From Aeriscardovia sp. (GTDB lineage: Bacteria > Actinomycetota > Actinomycetes > Actinomycetales > Bifidobacteriaceae), in assembly GCA_017386585.1 (NCBI GenBank), contig JAFNPO010000136.1, positions 1-43,219 on the forward strand: a stretch of DNA of 43,219 nt, given 5' to 3'. The notes beneath the pieces are model-generated. The model worked only from the letters and a program-made list of their open reading frames with translations, had not been told where the DNA came from and did not search any database. This document shows, in pieces, positions 1 to 8,389 of this stretch (position 1 is the stretch's first letter; each line of letters opens with the position of its first letter). Made by a program: the position numbers and the translations under genes.

Positions 1-194
1 ATGAGTAGAATCCAGATGAGAGTGTTCGCCTTCGTGAGGAGGCAGACGATGATTAAAACGATAATTGGGACGACGAAGACAAGGGCCATCCACCAGGGAA
101 GTGCCTTGTCCTTCCGAGCTGTGAACCGATACACCTGTACCAGTTGCTTGAATGTGCCACCACTTTTTTTCTTTTTCGTGCTTTTGTCCACCAT
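1..194 (-). CDS. DUF4191 family membrane protein (5' part only)
   Basis: This is the N-terminal 64 codons of a gene that leaves the window at base 1. The start is ATG at 194 on the minus strand, preceded by AAGGA about eight bases upstream. The translation begins MVDKSTKKKKSGG, a lysine-rich head. It is followed by FKQLVQVYRFTARKDKALPWW and then a hydrophobic stretch (VFVVPIIVLIIVCLL) that fits one transmembrane helix. This pattern of a basic head, a K/R-D-x-x-L-PWW motif and then a membrane helix is what I know from the actinobacterial DUF4191 family, which often lies between lpd and glnA. It follows lpd on the same strand with an 89-base gap, so it is probably cotranscribed. The function of the family is unknown to me. 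The overlapping plus-strand frame of 79 codons is a shadow. Confidence 0.75.
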   Translation of the reverse strand, partial: MVDKSTKKKKSGGTFKQLVQVYRFTARKDKALPWWMALVFVVPIIVLIIVCLLTKANTLIWILL

Positions 195-283
195 CTCTTG
201 TTCCTTCAACGGTGTGCGTCTGTACACTCCGGAAGTGTAACGCTGAGCTTGCCCAGAAGTTCGCTGGGCTTCCGCCAGCCCGG

Positions 284-1867
284 CTAGCGAGCGTGCAATG
301 GGCGTCCGTCGGCCAGTAGGAGCGCCTCGCCCAAAGCCTCGCTGATTGTCGGATGCGGATGGATGAACCGGGCTGCGTCGTGGATCGGCACGCGATTGCC
401 GATGAGTTCCTCGGCTTCCGCCGCCAAGTCGGCCGTTTGTGGGCCTGCCATCTGCACGCCGAGCAGCACGCGTTCGCCAGTGCGATCGCCGTAAGCGTTG
501 ACGTTCCGGTCGGTTCCGGGAGAGTTTGATGGGTTGGCGTTCGCGTGACCCGTACTGCTGCCGTCCAAGTCCGCAACCAGACGTCCTGACACCAGTGTGA
601 CAATGCCAACCTGGCCGGTCATGGCCGCGCAGGCGTTGCCGCCCATAGGGTAGGAGTCCTCCGTCACGTCGGTGAGACGGTTGTCGGCGCGCGCCTCCTC
701 AGCCGTGTACCCTACGGAGCAGTTCTCAGCGAGACCATACGTTGTGACCGGCACGGTCCGGTCATCCAATGGCGTCGTTGCCATACCGGCGATGGTCTCA
801 GCGATGACAAGGCCTTGCGCGTAGGCGCGGTGGGCGAGCTGCTTGCCAGGCGTGACATCTCCAACGGCCCAGATTCCCGGTACATTGGTGCGCCCAACAG
901 GGTCTGTGAGGATACAACCTCGCTCGCCTGGTTCCGTACTCAACGTCACGCCCAGGTCAGCGAGCCAGTCCATGCCGGTATTCGGCATGCGTCCAACGGC
1001 GGCCAGAAGCACGTCGGCCGAGAGGCTCCGTGCTTGCCCATCGGCATCGCGATAGCGCAGCGTGGCGATGTTCTCGTCCTCCAATGCACTGAGAATCTGC
1101 GCCTGCGTAACAAGGACGACGCCAGCCTGCTGGAGGTTACGTGCAACGGTCGCACTGACGCGTTTAGTCGTCGACTGCAGAATCCGCTCGCCACGTTCGA
1201 TGAGGGTGACCTGCGTTCCCAGCGGGGCCCAGATGCCAGCAAACTCCAAGGCCACGTCGCCCGAGCCGAGGATAAGGGCGCTGGACGGCACGCGCCCGAG
1301 GTTCAACGCGTCAGTGGAGTCAAGAATACGCTGATGGGAGATGGGCACGTTTTCCAACTCGTTGGGGCGCGAGCCAGTGGCCACTACGATGTCCCCAGCG
1401 TGGATTTCCATTGGCTTATTGAGTGCGGCCGGCCCCTGCTCGCCACCAGTTGGGTGCAACTTCACCGTTCCGGGCTCTACGACGCGAGCTTCCGCCTGAA
1501 CATACCGCACGCCGCGCGACGTCAGCATACCGCACAATCCGGAGACCATCGTGTCAACGAGACCCTGTTTGTAGGCGTTAATTTTCTCCATGTCCATGGC
1601 GTTGTTGCCGGTAATGTCGGTACCGGCGCTTGTGTGGAAGAAACCGAACTCTGTAGCCCGTTTCGCTCGTCCAACGGTGTCGGCGACACGCAGTAGCGCG
1701 CGGCTAGGGATACAGCCTTCGTGAAGACAGACGCCGCCGGGCGTGGGCCTACGGTCAACGAGCAGTACTGACTCACCGAGCTGGGAAGCCCTCAAAGCAA
1801 CAGAATAGCCGCCAGGGCCAGCGCCCACGACGGCTATATCGTAGTGTTCGTTGATGTCCATGCACAT
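284..1867 (-). CDS. lpd: dihydrolipoyl dehydrogenase (FAD-dependent disulfide oxidoreductase)
   Basis: This is a 527-residue flavoprotein of the pyridine nucleotide-disulfide oxidoreductase family, which oxidises protein-bound dihydrolipoamide with NAD. The FAD-binding GAGPGG lies at residues 15-20. The redox-active cysteine pair is Cys47 and Cys52 in GGVCLHEGCIPSRALL. A second nucleotide site follows (GSGDVALEFAG), then the second FAD motif GIWAVGDVTPGKQLAH. The C-terminal dimerisation domain has the catalytic HPHPTISEAL, so all catalytic elements are present. The start is uncertain: ATG at 1867 (MCMDINEH) and ATG at 1861 both lack a clear ribosome site. The 527 residues are somewhat longer than the typical 460-480, with an insert around residues 430-460 rich in Asn and Ser. 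It lies 13 bases after the DUF3043 gene and before the DUF4191 gene on the same strand. Its partner complex is unclear here, because no lipoyl-dependent dehydrogenase genes are in the window. Confidence 0.93.
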   Translation of the reverse strand: MCMDINEHYDIAVVGAGPGGYSVALRASQLGESVLLVDRRPTPGGVCLHEGCIPSRALLRVADTVGRAKRATEFGFFHTSAGTDITGNNAMDMEKINAYKQGLVDTMVSGLCGMLTSRGVRYVQAEARVVEPGTVKLHPTGGEQGPAALNKPMEIHAGDIVVATGSRPNELENVPISHQRILDSTDALNLGRVPSSALILGSGDVALEFAGIWAPLGTQVTLIERGERILQSTTKRVSATVARNLQQAGVVLVTQAQILSALEDENIATLRYRDADGQARSLSADVLLAAVGRMPNTGMDWLADLGVTLSTEPGERGCILTDPVGRTNVPGIWAVGDVTPGKQLAHRAYAQGLVIAETIAGMATTPLDDRTVPVTTYGLAENCSVGYTAEEARADNRLTDVTEDSYPMGGNACAAMTGQVGIVTLVSGRLVADLDGSSTGHANANPSNSPGTDRNVNAYGDRTGERVLLGVQMAGPQTADLAAEAEELIGNRVPIHDAARFIHPHPTISEALGEALLLADGRPLHAR

Positions 1868-1880
1868 CAGTGTTACATGA

Positions 1881-2522
1881 TTAGTCTGGCCACACGCCGC
1901 GCTTCTTTTCCCGTGGACGGGGTACTCGCATGCGGCGAATCTGCAGGGATCGGGAGAGCGCGTAGGTCAGGATATGCATCCGGCGGAGCTTGGAGCGGTC
2001 ACCGTCCCACTTCTTGTGCTTTATCAGGCTCCTCTTGAGTGTGAACCACATGGCGAACAGATCAGCGATAACTACGAACATGTAAACGTACAGGAACATG
2101 GCCAGGATCATGCCGAGGAGGGTGGAGTAGGAGGAGAGCGACATTGAACCAATCAGCAAGATGATGGCGATCGGGATGAACCATTCGCCGAGGTTCCAAC
2201 GCGCGTCAACCCAGTCGCGGATGTAGATGCGCATCGGGTCGCGTTCGGCCTTCGGCATCTGGGAGATATCGCCGCTTTCCATAGCCGCGTATTCACGGTT
2301 CTCGCGGGCGCGGGTGCGATTGCGCTCGACCTTACGGCGAGTCTTACGGTCCTTCGGGTCCGGAACGAGCGGAGTGTAGGACATCGCCTGCGCGTCCTTG
2401 CGCTTGGGTGTTGCATGGTCTTTCTTGCCGGCCTTGCGTGCGGCCGCTGCTTTCGCTTCGGCTTCCTGTTGCTGTTTTTCGGCTTTTGCTTTTTTGGTGT
2501 TCGCAAAAGGATTCCATGTCAT
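1881..2522 (-). CDS. DUF3043 family membrane protein
   Basis: This is a 213-residue protein. A charged Lys/Ala/Glu-rich N-terminus (residues 1-70, probably disordered or coiled) is followed by a conserved block around DPMRIYIRDWVDARWNLGEW. Two close hydrophobic helices come next (FIPIAIILLIGSMSL and LGMILAMFLYVYMFVVIADL), and the tail is basic and Arg-rich. The order of basic head, RDxVDxRxNLGE motif and two membrane helices matches the actinobacterial DUF3043 family as I remember it. No enzymatic role is known to me. It is the first gene of the minus-strand group with lpd and DUF4191. It diverges from the dipeptidase gene across 63 bases, which must hold both promoters. Confidence 0.85.
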   Translation of the reverse strand: MTWNPFANTKKAKAEKQQQEAEAKAAAARKAGKKDHATPKRKDAQAMSYTPLVPDPKDRKTRRKVERNRTRARENREYAAMESGDISQMPKAERDPMRIYIRDWVDARWNLGEWFIPIAIILLIGSMSLSSYSTLLGMILAMFLYVYMFVVIADLFAMWFTLKRSLIKHKKWDGDRSKLRRMHILTYALSRSLQIRRMRVPRPREKKRGVWPD

Positions 2523-2585
2523 AGCGAAAAGGTTATTCTATAGACGGGACTGGAAAGTGCTGAAATTACCGAAAGGATAAGGGTT

Positions 2586-3992
2586 ATGGCAAATGTGAAT
2601 GATCAGGGTCTAACCCTGGACGAGATTCGTTCTCGTGTCAATTCCGAATGGAGCGATGTTCTCGATCTGCTCAAGCAGAAAATCGCTAACAAAGCCGTTT
2701 CCGCCGAGGGAATCGCCGCCCCGCGCATGAAGAAGGACGCTGAGTTCGTCGCCAACGCGCTCAAGCAGGCCGGCATCGATGAGGCTCACGTGGAACAGGC
2801 CACACAGGAGGATGGCACTCCGGGTGCCTTTGAAGTCGTTGGCACCAAGATCGTCCACCCATCCGCTCCGACTGTCCTACTCTACGCCCATCACGATGTC
2901 CAGCCCGTTCCCGATGCAAGCGTGTGGCACACCGATCCGTTTGTCGGCACGATTGTTGACGGACGCATGTTCGGCCGCGGTTCCTCCGATGATGGCGCCG
3001 GTTGCCTGATACACATCGGCTCCCTGTCTGCTCTGGGCAAAGACCTGGGCGTCAACATCAAGATTTTCATCGAAGGCGAGGAGGAGATGGGTTCGCCGAG
3101 CTTCGTCCCGTTCCTCAAAGCTCACCCGGACTACTTCGACGCGGACATTATGTTCATCACGGATTCTTCCAACTGGTCCCCGCAGATTCCGAGCCTCACT
3201 ACCTCCCTGCGCGGTAACGTGACCATGGACGTCACCGTCAAAGTTCTGAACCATCCGGTTCACTCCGGCTCTTTCGGCGGCCCGATTCTCGACGCCAACA
3301 CCACCGCATCCATGCTTGTTACCTCTCTGTATGACAAGAAGGGCAACATCATTGTGCCAGGTCTCAAGTCCATCGAGCCGGTCGGTGGTCTGCAACAGGA
3401 CCTCAACGAGGCAGACTTCCGTAAAGACTCCGGCGTTGTCGACAGTTATACCTTCGCAGGTGAAGGTTCCCTAGCGTCTCGCCTGTGGACCAAACCGGCC
3501 ATCGCTCTCATTGGCATGGACGTTCCGTCCGTCGACGAGTCCTTCAACCAGCTGGTCCCAGAGTGCCGTTTCCGCCTCTCCATGCGCGTGTGCCCGACGC
3601 AATCCGGCAAGGAAGCCGCACAGGCTCTCGCAGATTACCTCAAGGCACAGGCCCCCTTCGGAGCTCAGGTTGATGTCAAGATCAACGAAACTGGTACCGG
3701 CTGGGCGATGGATACTACATCCGTCGTCACCGAGATTGCGGAGAAGTCCTTCCAGGAGGCTTTCGGCCATGCCGTCGTCAACAAGGGTGAAGGCGGCTCC
3801 ATCCCGATGATTCCGATTCTACAGTCCGCGTACCCGAAGGCTAAGGTGCTCGTCGACGGCCCGGAGGACCCGATGACCAATGCGCACAGCCCGAACGAAT
3901 CTCAGGACCTTGAGGAACTCAAAGGGGACATCGTCGCTGAGGCGCTCATGCTCACCAAGTTCGCTGCTCGTGCGGCCGAACTGAAGGCTTGA
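2586..3992 (+). CDS. M20 family metallopeptidase (dipeptidase)
   Basis: This is a 468-residue cytosolic zinc peptidase of the M20 family, predicted to hydrolyse di- or short peptides. Visible metal and catalytic motifs are AHHDVQP near residue 101 (zinc His and catalytic Asp), GRGSSDDGAG near 130 (bridging Asp), IEGEEEMGS near 162 (catalytic Glu and zinc Glu), ITDSSN (zinc Asp) and NAHSPNES near the C-terminus (zinc His). The lid domain carries HPVHSGSFGG. The start ATG at 2586 has GGATAAGGG just upstream. The gene is monocistronic, with a good intrinsic terminator directly downstream at 4013-4067. It could also be described as a succinyl-diaminopimelate desuccinylase-like protein, but the length and the HHDVQP motif fit the dipeptidase branch better. 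Confidence 0.9.
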   Translation: MANVNDQGLTLDEIRSRVNSEWSDVLDLLKQKIANKAVSAEGIAAPRMKKDAEFVANALKQAGIDEAHVEQATQEDGTPGAFEVVGTKIVHPSAPTVLLYAHHDVQPVPDASVWHTDPFVGTIVDGRMFGRGSSDDGAGCLIHIGSLSALGKDLGVNIKIFIEGEEEMGSPSFVPFLKAHPDYFDADIMFITDSSNWSPQIPSLTTSLRGNVTMDVTVKVLNHPVHSGSFGGPILDANTTASMLVTSLYDKKGNIIVPGLKSIEPVGGLQQDLNEADFRKDSGVVDSYTFAGEGSLASRLWTKPAIALIGMDVPSVDESFNQLVPECRFRLSMRVCPTQSGKEAAQALADYLKAQAPFGAQVDVKINETGTGWAMDTTSVVTEIAEKSFQEAFGHAVVNKGEGGSIPMIPILQSAYPKAKVLVDGPEDPMTNAHSPNESQDLEELKGDIVAEALMLTKFAARAAELKA

Positions 3993-4012
3993 TCAACACA
4001 GAGCACTGAGTT

Positions 4013-4067
4013 GGCGGCCTGCCATGGCTTCCGTTCTCGTACGGAAAACCATGGTGGACCGCCTTTT
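4013..4067 (+). terminator. intrinsic terminator after the M20 dipeptidase
   Basis: The outer stem pairs GGCGGCCTGCCATGG (from 4013) with CCATGGTGGACCGCC (to 4063), with a few mismatches. An inner CCGT/ACGG hairpin lies inside it, and TTTT follows at 4064-4067. It sits 20 bases after the dipeptidase stop and separates that gene from the TPP riboswitch. Confidence 0.7.
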
Positions 4068-4092
4068 CCTGTGCTAGGGTTTTTCATTTGGA

Positions 4093-4197
4093 CACGGGAG
4101 CTGGGAAAACCTGCGGCAAGTGGTTTTCACGGCTGAGAAGGGGCGTAGCCCCGACCGATTGAACGCGTTCTGGACAATGCCAGCGTGCGGAAAGGCC
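4093..4197 (+). promoter_or_regulatory. TPP riboswitch (THI element)
   Basis: This is a thiamin pyrophosphate aptamer directly before the first ykoE gene. Conserved elements are visible: CTGAGA at 4133-4138, a 7-bp P3 stem (GAAAACC with GGTTTTC, 4105-4127), an additional GGGGC-GTA-GCCCC hairpin at 4140-4152, and CCGACCGATTGAAC. The second hallmark follows, TGGACAATGCCAGCG at 4171-4185, then TGCGGAAAGG. The closing 3' strand GGAAAGG at 4189-4195 is also the only good ribosome-binding site for the ATG at 4201. This suggests that ligand binding hides the ribosome site, that is, translational control. The layout is established for bacterial THI boxes. The mechanism in this organism is inferred. 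Confidence 0.9.
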
Positions 4198-4200
4198 TTC

Positions 4201-4944
4201 ATGAAAAATCACATCAACGCCGCCGAATGGCGTTTCATCGGCGCGTTGCAACGTCGTCATCTTTGTGGTCATTGGCGCTGGCGCGTCGTCGACATCGCCG
4301 TTGCTTCGGTCATCGGTGTTGCTTCATCTCTGGTCTTCTGGGCGGCGGATTTCGTGCCTTTCGACGGACTCCAGAGTCTCGTCCCCGGGTTGGGTGGACT
4401 CATCAACGGGCTATGGCTGTTCGCAGGCCCCTTGGCGGCCGTCATTATCCGCAAGCCAGGCGCAGCCATCTACGCCGAACTACTGGCCGCCTTCTGCGAG
4501 TCGCTGCTGGGAGACTTCTGGGGGGTGCTCAAGACCATCCTGCCCGGATTCATCCAGGGCCTTTTCGCGGAGCTGGCGTTCCTGTTGGTTGGCTACAGCG
4601 TGTGGAACCTGTGGACAACCATCCTCAGCGGGGCGCTGGCAGGTGTAGGCTGCTGGCTCTATAGCTTCGTTAGCGACCTGCAAGCCATCTCACTGACAGG
4701 TTCCTACGGCCTGTCATATCTGGTGGCAACAGTCATTTCCGGTGTGGTGTTCGCGGGCGTGCTGGTATGGCACCTATTCCTGATGATTGCGCGCACAGGC
4801 GTGCTGGATCGGTTTGAATCGGGACGCGTCGCACGTCGGCGCCGGAAGGTGTCAGCATGCCTTGCTACGTTAACGAAAGGCGGGTGTGCCGAGGCAATAT
4901 GGAGTCCGCGTCAGAGTGAGTCGCACAGAATGCGGTTATCGTGA
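4201..4944 (+). CDS. ykoE: ECF transporter S-component, YkoE family (thiamin/HMP), copy 1
   Basis: This is a 247-residue integral membrane protein that should bind the vitamin (thiamin or its HMP moiety) for an energy-coupling-factor transporter. The body starts RWRVVDIAVASVIGVASSLV. It contains the family block WLFAGPLAAVIIRKPGAA, several hydrophobic helices and the family end GVLDRFESGRVA. I place the start at ATG 4201. It has GGAAAGG five bases upstream, while the longer open frame from 4120 would run through the riboswitch. Oddly, about 36 residues extend beyond the usual family end (through KVSACLATL to HRMRLS), with no counterpart in copy 2. This may be an eroded stop or a recent extension. 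The riboswitch immediately upstream supports thiamin as the substrate. Confidence 0.88.
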   Translation: MKNHINAAEWRFIGALQRRHLCGHWRWRVVDIAVASVIGVASSLVFWAADFVPFDGLQSLVPGLGGLINGLWLFAGPLAAVIIRKPGAAIYAELLAAFCESLLGDFWGVLKTILPGFIQGLFAELAFLLVGYSVWNLWTTILSGALAGVGCWLYSFVSDLQAISLTGSYGLSYLVATVISGVVFAGVLVWHLFLMIARTGVLDRFESGRVARRRRKVSACLATLTKGGCAEAIWSPRQSESHRMRLS

Positions 4945-4995
4945 GGACCGCATCGTTTATGGGGTGTTCGTATCCCATTTCCAGGAAAGACGGTC

Positions 4996-5667
4996 ATGAC
5001 TGGTTCTGATTACGCATCTCAAACATCATCGTCCGCAACGGCGTCCCTACCGTCAATGTCGGAGCGGCCAGCGAAGCGTGCCTATAGGAGTCTCAAGTGG
5101 AGGCCTGTCGATATCGCCGTGGCTTCTGTCATCGGTGTTGCTTCGTCTCTAGTGTTCTGGGCGGGCGACTTCATTCCCCATGCCGGTCTGCAGGCGCTGT
5201 TCCCTGGCTTAGGTAGCCTGGTGGACGGCATCTGGCTATTTGCAGGTCCCTTGGCCGCTGTCATCATTCGCAAGCCAGGCGCAGCCATTTATGCGCAGGT
5301 CTTAGCCTCGTTGTGTGAATCGTTGCTGGGCAATATTTACGGGGGCGCGCTAACGGTGCTCAGTGGTTTCGTCCAAGGCCTAGGTGCAGAAATTGTCTTT
5401 GCCTTGTTCGCTTACCGCGTGTGGAATGTGTGGACGACGATGCTCGCCGGTGCCATGTCCGGTCTTTTCTACCGCACGGTGAGTTTCCTGACAGCGCTAC
5501 AGGCATTTAGCGCACTGGGATGGTACGCGGCGTCCTATTACATCGCCACGACGATTTCCGGCGTTGTACTCGCCGGAGCGGTCGTCTGGTGGCTGTATCT
5601 ATCCATCGCCAGGACCGGCGTTCTGGACCGGTTCGAATCCGGCCGAATCGTGAGAGCAAAGAAGTGA
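4996..5667 (+). CDS. ykoE: ECF transporter S-component, YkoE family (thiamin/HMP), copy 2
   Basis: This is a 223-residue paralogue of the preceding gene. The two share long identical stretches such as VDIAVASVIGVASSLVFWA and FAGPLAAVIIRKPGAAIYA, and both end in TGVLDRFESGR, so this is a tandem duplication followed by divergence. The N-terminal 35 residues (Ser/Ala-rich) differ. The start ATG at 4996 has GGAAAG about eight bases upstream. The gene is 51 bases after copy 1 and 25 bases before the fused ATPase-transmembrane gene, so all three are probably one transcript under the TPP riboswitch. The two S-components may differ in ligand (for example thiamin versus HMP) while sharing one energising module. 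That is inference. Confidence 0.88.
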   Translation: MTGSDYASQTSSSATASLPSMSERPAKRAYRSLKWRPVDIAVASVIGVASSLVFWAGDFIPHAGLQALFPGLGSLVDGIWLFAGPLAAVIIRKPGAAIYAQVLASLCESLLGNIYGGALTVLSGFVQGLGAEIVFALFAYRVWNVWTTMLAGAMSGLFYRTVSFLTALQAFSALGWYAASYYIATTISGVVLAGAVVWWLYLSIARTGVLDRFESGRIVRAKK

Positions 5668-5692
5668 TACAGAAGGAAAGAGCAAGGAAGTG

Positions 5693-8233
5693 ATGCAGAA
5701 GGAACAGGAACCGGTGGGAATAACCTTCGCTGACTGGGGCTACCGCCGTCCCCTGCGCTCGCGGTTCGTGGCACGCCATCTGAATCTGGAGATTACGGCC
5801 GGCCAGCACGTGCTGCTGTTAGGTGCTTCCGGCATTGGCAAATCGACTATCCTCGAGGCGGTGGCCGGTATCCTAGGTAACGAGAACATCGGCGAGACTT
5901 CTGCTACCGATGCGGCTAGCGGTGAAACAACTGCGCGCGAGGATCAAGAAGGTGGCGTGACCGAAGGCAGCCTGCTAGTGGGTGGACAATCCGTGCAGGA
6001 GGCTCGCGACCATTGTGCTCTGATGATGCAGGACCCGGACACGCAGATGGTGCTCCAGCGAGTGGGGGATAACGTCGCCTTCGGCTTGGAGAACCTTGAC
6101 GTGCCAGCAGGCGAGATCTGGCCGCGCGTCCGCTATGCCCTCGAGCAAGTAGGCCTAAAGGACATGGAGCTCGACCGGTCAACGTCGCATTTGTCCGGCG
6201 GACAGATGCAGCGCATTGCTCTGGCAGGTGCGCTGTGTATGCGCCCGGGTGTGCTGCTGCTCGACGAGCCGACAGCGAACCTTGATCCGGCTGGTGCGCG
6301 CGACGTTGTCGAAGCCGTCCATCGCATGCTACGCGCACACCGCTCCACCGTGATGATCGTGGAACATCGGGCGGAAGCGTGGCTCGACATTCTCGACCGC
6401 GTAGTTGTCTTGGGACGCGCCGGCGAGGATGGCACTGCTCGCGTTGTGGCAGACGGCACCCCGGATAAAGTCTTCACTGATCCGTCCATCGACTTCGACG
6501 GCCTGGGCATTTGGGTGCCTTCGCGGTACCCGGCCGCCACTGTTCAGCACCGGCGTATGCTCCGTGAAATCGCAGAGAAAAAGGCCGCCGACATCGGCAA
6601 GGCGTCTCCCATGGTCGCTGTGAGCACTACCACTGTCGTCGCAAACGGCTCCACCGACGACGCTGACTTCAGGTTAGAAGCCGAAGCCGTTCACCGTCTC
6701 ATCGCGCCCGACGTCAAATTCGCACAGCGGAAGGCCATCGCTCCGGGCACCGTGCTCCTGACAACGCAAGACCTGGCTATCGGCCACAACGGCACGCCCA
6801 TCGCCAAGCACGTCGCCTGCGAGTTCCGCAGTGGCGAGATTGCTGTTTTACAAGGTCGTAATGGCGCTGGCAAGTCGACTCTATCGATGACCCTTGCTGG
6901 ACTGCTCCCGCAGGTCTCTGGGCACGTGGTTGCCTCCGACGAACTACGTCGGGGCTTGTCCGCATCTGACCCGCACGATTGGTCCAGCGTGGAACTCTCG
7001 CAGCGTATTGCGTTCGTCTTTCAGAACCCGGAGCACCAGTTCGTGCGCAATACCGTCCTTGAAGAGGTTGAGGTCGGACTGCTGGCCGTGGGTAACGAAC
7101 CCGCCGAAGCCGAACGCAAGGGACATGCGCTGTTGGACCGTTTTGGCCTTGATGACTACGCCGATGCTAACCCATACACCCTCTCTGGAGGGGAGAAACG
7201 TCGTTTAACCGTAGCTGCCGCACTGGCCGCCGCTCCGGGCGTGCTCATCCTCGACGAGCCAACCTTCGGACAGGACCGGTCCACATGGCTGGAGATTGTC
7301 ATGCTCATGCGCGCCGTGGCCGACAGCGGCGTGGCAGTCATCGCCGTCACCCACGATGCCGATCTCGTCGAAGCGCTTGCTGACCAGACCATCACCGTCG
7401 GCGACGAGGAGACAAGCTCCGTGCACGTCACCAAGCAGGCCGACCGCGTCGAAGTTCCTCGGCCTGCGAGCCGCTCCCGGTTCCTAGCCGGTATTAATCC
7501 GGCGTTCCGCCTGCTGGGTGCATTCCTCATTTCTATCCCCTTACTCTTCTCACTCGATCCAGTGTCGGCGGGAACGGCGCTTGTCCTGGAGCTGCTTGCC
7601 TTTAGCGCTATTGGCCTGCATCTACCGCGTATCATCAAATCCGTGTGGCCCGTCCTTGTCATGGCACCCTGGACGTTCCTGGCGGTCGTGCTTTATGGCA
7701 AGCATGGCGGCCACACGTACTTTGAATGGGGCATGATTCACATCACAACCAAGTCCGTGTGGCTAGCTTGCGCTACTTTTCTGCGCGTGCTCGCTGTTGC
7801 TATCCCCGCCGTGCTGCTGATGCTGGGGATTGATTCAACTGACCTAGCCGACGCCCTGTCTCAGGTGTTCCATCTGCCGGACCGTTTCGTCTATGGAGGT
7901 CTAGCGGGCATGCGCCTATTGACCGTGCTCAAAGATGATTGGACGGAAATCACCCAGGCTCGCCGTTCGCGTGGCCTAGGTGATCAGAACCGCGTCGTGC
8001 AGTTCTTCTCCTGTGCCTTTTCGCTATTGGTGCTCTCCATCCGCAGGGCAACGAGTTTGTCGACGGCTATGGAGGCGCGCGCCTTCGGAACGGGAGGTGC
8101 GCGCAGCTGGGCTCGTAAGTCGCGCGTTCATGCCAAGGACTGGCTATTTCTCGTGGCGTGCCTTCTCATTCCGTTGGTTGCGCTGGGCGTCTCCATCCAT
8201 TTTGGTACCTTCTCCCTCGGCGGAGGCAAGTAA
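5693..8233 (+). CDS. fused ECF transporter: two ABC ATPases plus EcfT membrane subunit
   Basis: This protein of about 846 residues combines the three energising subunits of an ECF vitamin transporter (YkoD-YkoC type). ATPase 1 has Walker A GASGIGKST (about residue 45), signature LSGGQMQRIALAGAL, Walker B VLLLDEPTANLD and switch His in IVEHRAEAW. ATPase 2 has Walker A GRNGAGKST, signature LSGGEKRRLTVAAAL, Walker B VLILDEPTFGQD and VTHDADLVEAL. From about residue 600 a transmembrane EcfT/CbiQ-like domain follows, with the coupling motifs TQARRSRGLG and AMEARAFGTGG. ATG at 5693 and GTG at 5690 are both possible, with AAGGAA just before. The protein should power both YkoE copies. A two-ATPase protein is usual for YkoD. 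The additional fusion of the T-component is the notable part. Confidence 0.92.
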   Translation: MQKEQEPVGITFADWGYRRPLRSRFVARHLNLEITAGQHVLLLGASGIGKSTILEAVAGILGNENIGETSATDAASGETTAREDQEGGVTEGSLLVGGQSVQEARDHCALMMQDPDTQMVLQRVGDNVAFGLENLDVPAGEIWPRVRYALEQVGLKDMELDRSTSHLSGGQMQRIALAGALCMRPGVLLLDEPTANLDPAGARDVVEAVHRMLRAHRSTVMIVEHRAEAWLDILDRVVVLGRAGEDGTARVVADGTPDKVFTDPSIDFDGLGIWVPSRYPAATVQHRRMLREIAEKKAADIGKASPMVAVSTTTVVANGSTDDADFRLEAEAVHRLIAPDVKFAQRKAIAPGTVLLTTQDLAIGHNGTPIAKHVACEFRSGEIAVLQGRNGAGKSTLSMTLAGLLPQVSGHVVASDELRRGLSASDPHDWSSVELSQRIAFVFQNPEHQFVRNTVLEEVEVGLLAVGNEPAEAERKGHALLDRFGLDDYADANPYTLSGGEKRRLTVAAALAAAPGVLILDEPTFGQDRSTWLEIVMLMRAVADSGVAVIAVTHDADLVEALADQTITVGDEETSSVHVTKQADRVEVPRPASRSRFLAGINPAFRLLGAFLISIPLLFSLDPVSAGTALVLELLAFSAIGLHLPRIIKSVWPVLVMAPWTFLAVVLYGKHGGHTYFEWGMIHITTKSVWLACATFLRVLAVAIPAVLLMLGIDSTDLADALSQVFHLPDRFVYGGLAGMRLLTVLKDDWTEITQARRSRGLGDQNRVVQFFSCAFSLLVLSIRRATSLSTAMEARAFGTGGARSWARKSRVHAKDWLFLVACLLIPLVALGVSIHFGTFSLGGGK

Positions 8234-8389
8234 GGGTCCGGCAAGGACCGGCCGATAGCAAAACGGATCGTCGCGCACGGCGGTCTGCTGTTGCGTGGGC
8301 GGGAAGGAGGCAAGGCACCGTCTGCTTTGCAAGTGGCGACGCATTATGCGGGTGATGGCTGTAGGTTTTCCATGGAAGACAGGCGCGAT

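Noticed and set aside
1-240. Plus-strand 79-codon frame at the left edge
   Set aside because: The minus strand encodes the DUF4191 start with a ribosome site; the plus frame begins at the window edge and has no known motif.
245-275. Hairpin GCCCAG/CTGGGC between lpd and the DUF4191 gene
   Set aside because: Only a six-base stem without a T run on the relevant strand; too weak for a terminator.
815-1696. Long plus-strand frame of 293 codons opposite lpd
   Set aside because: It is the antisense shadow of a gene with complete lpd motifs, and its product has no recognisable motif.
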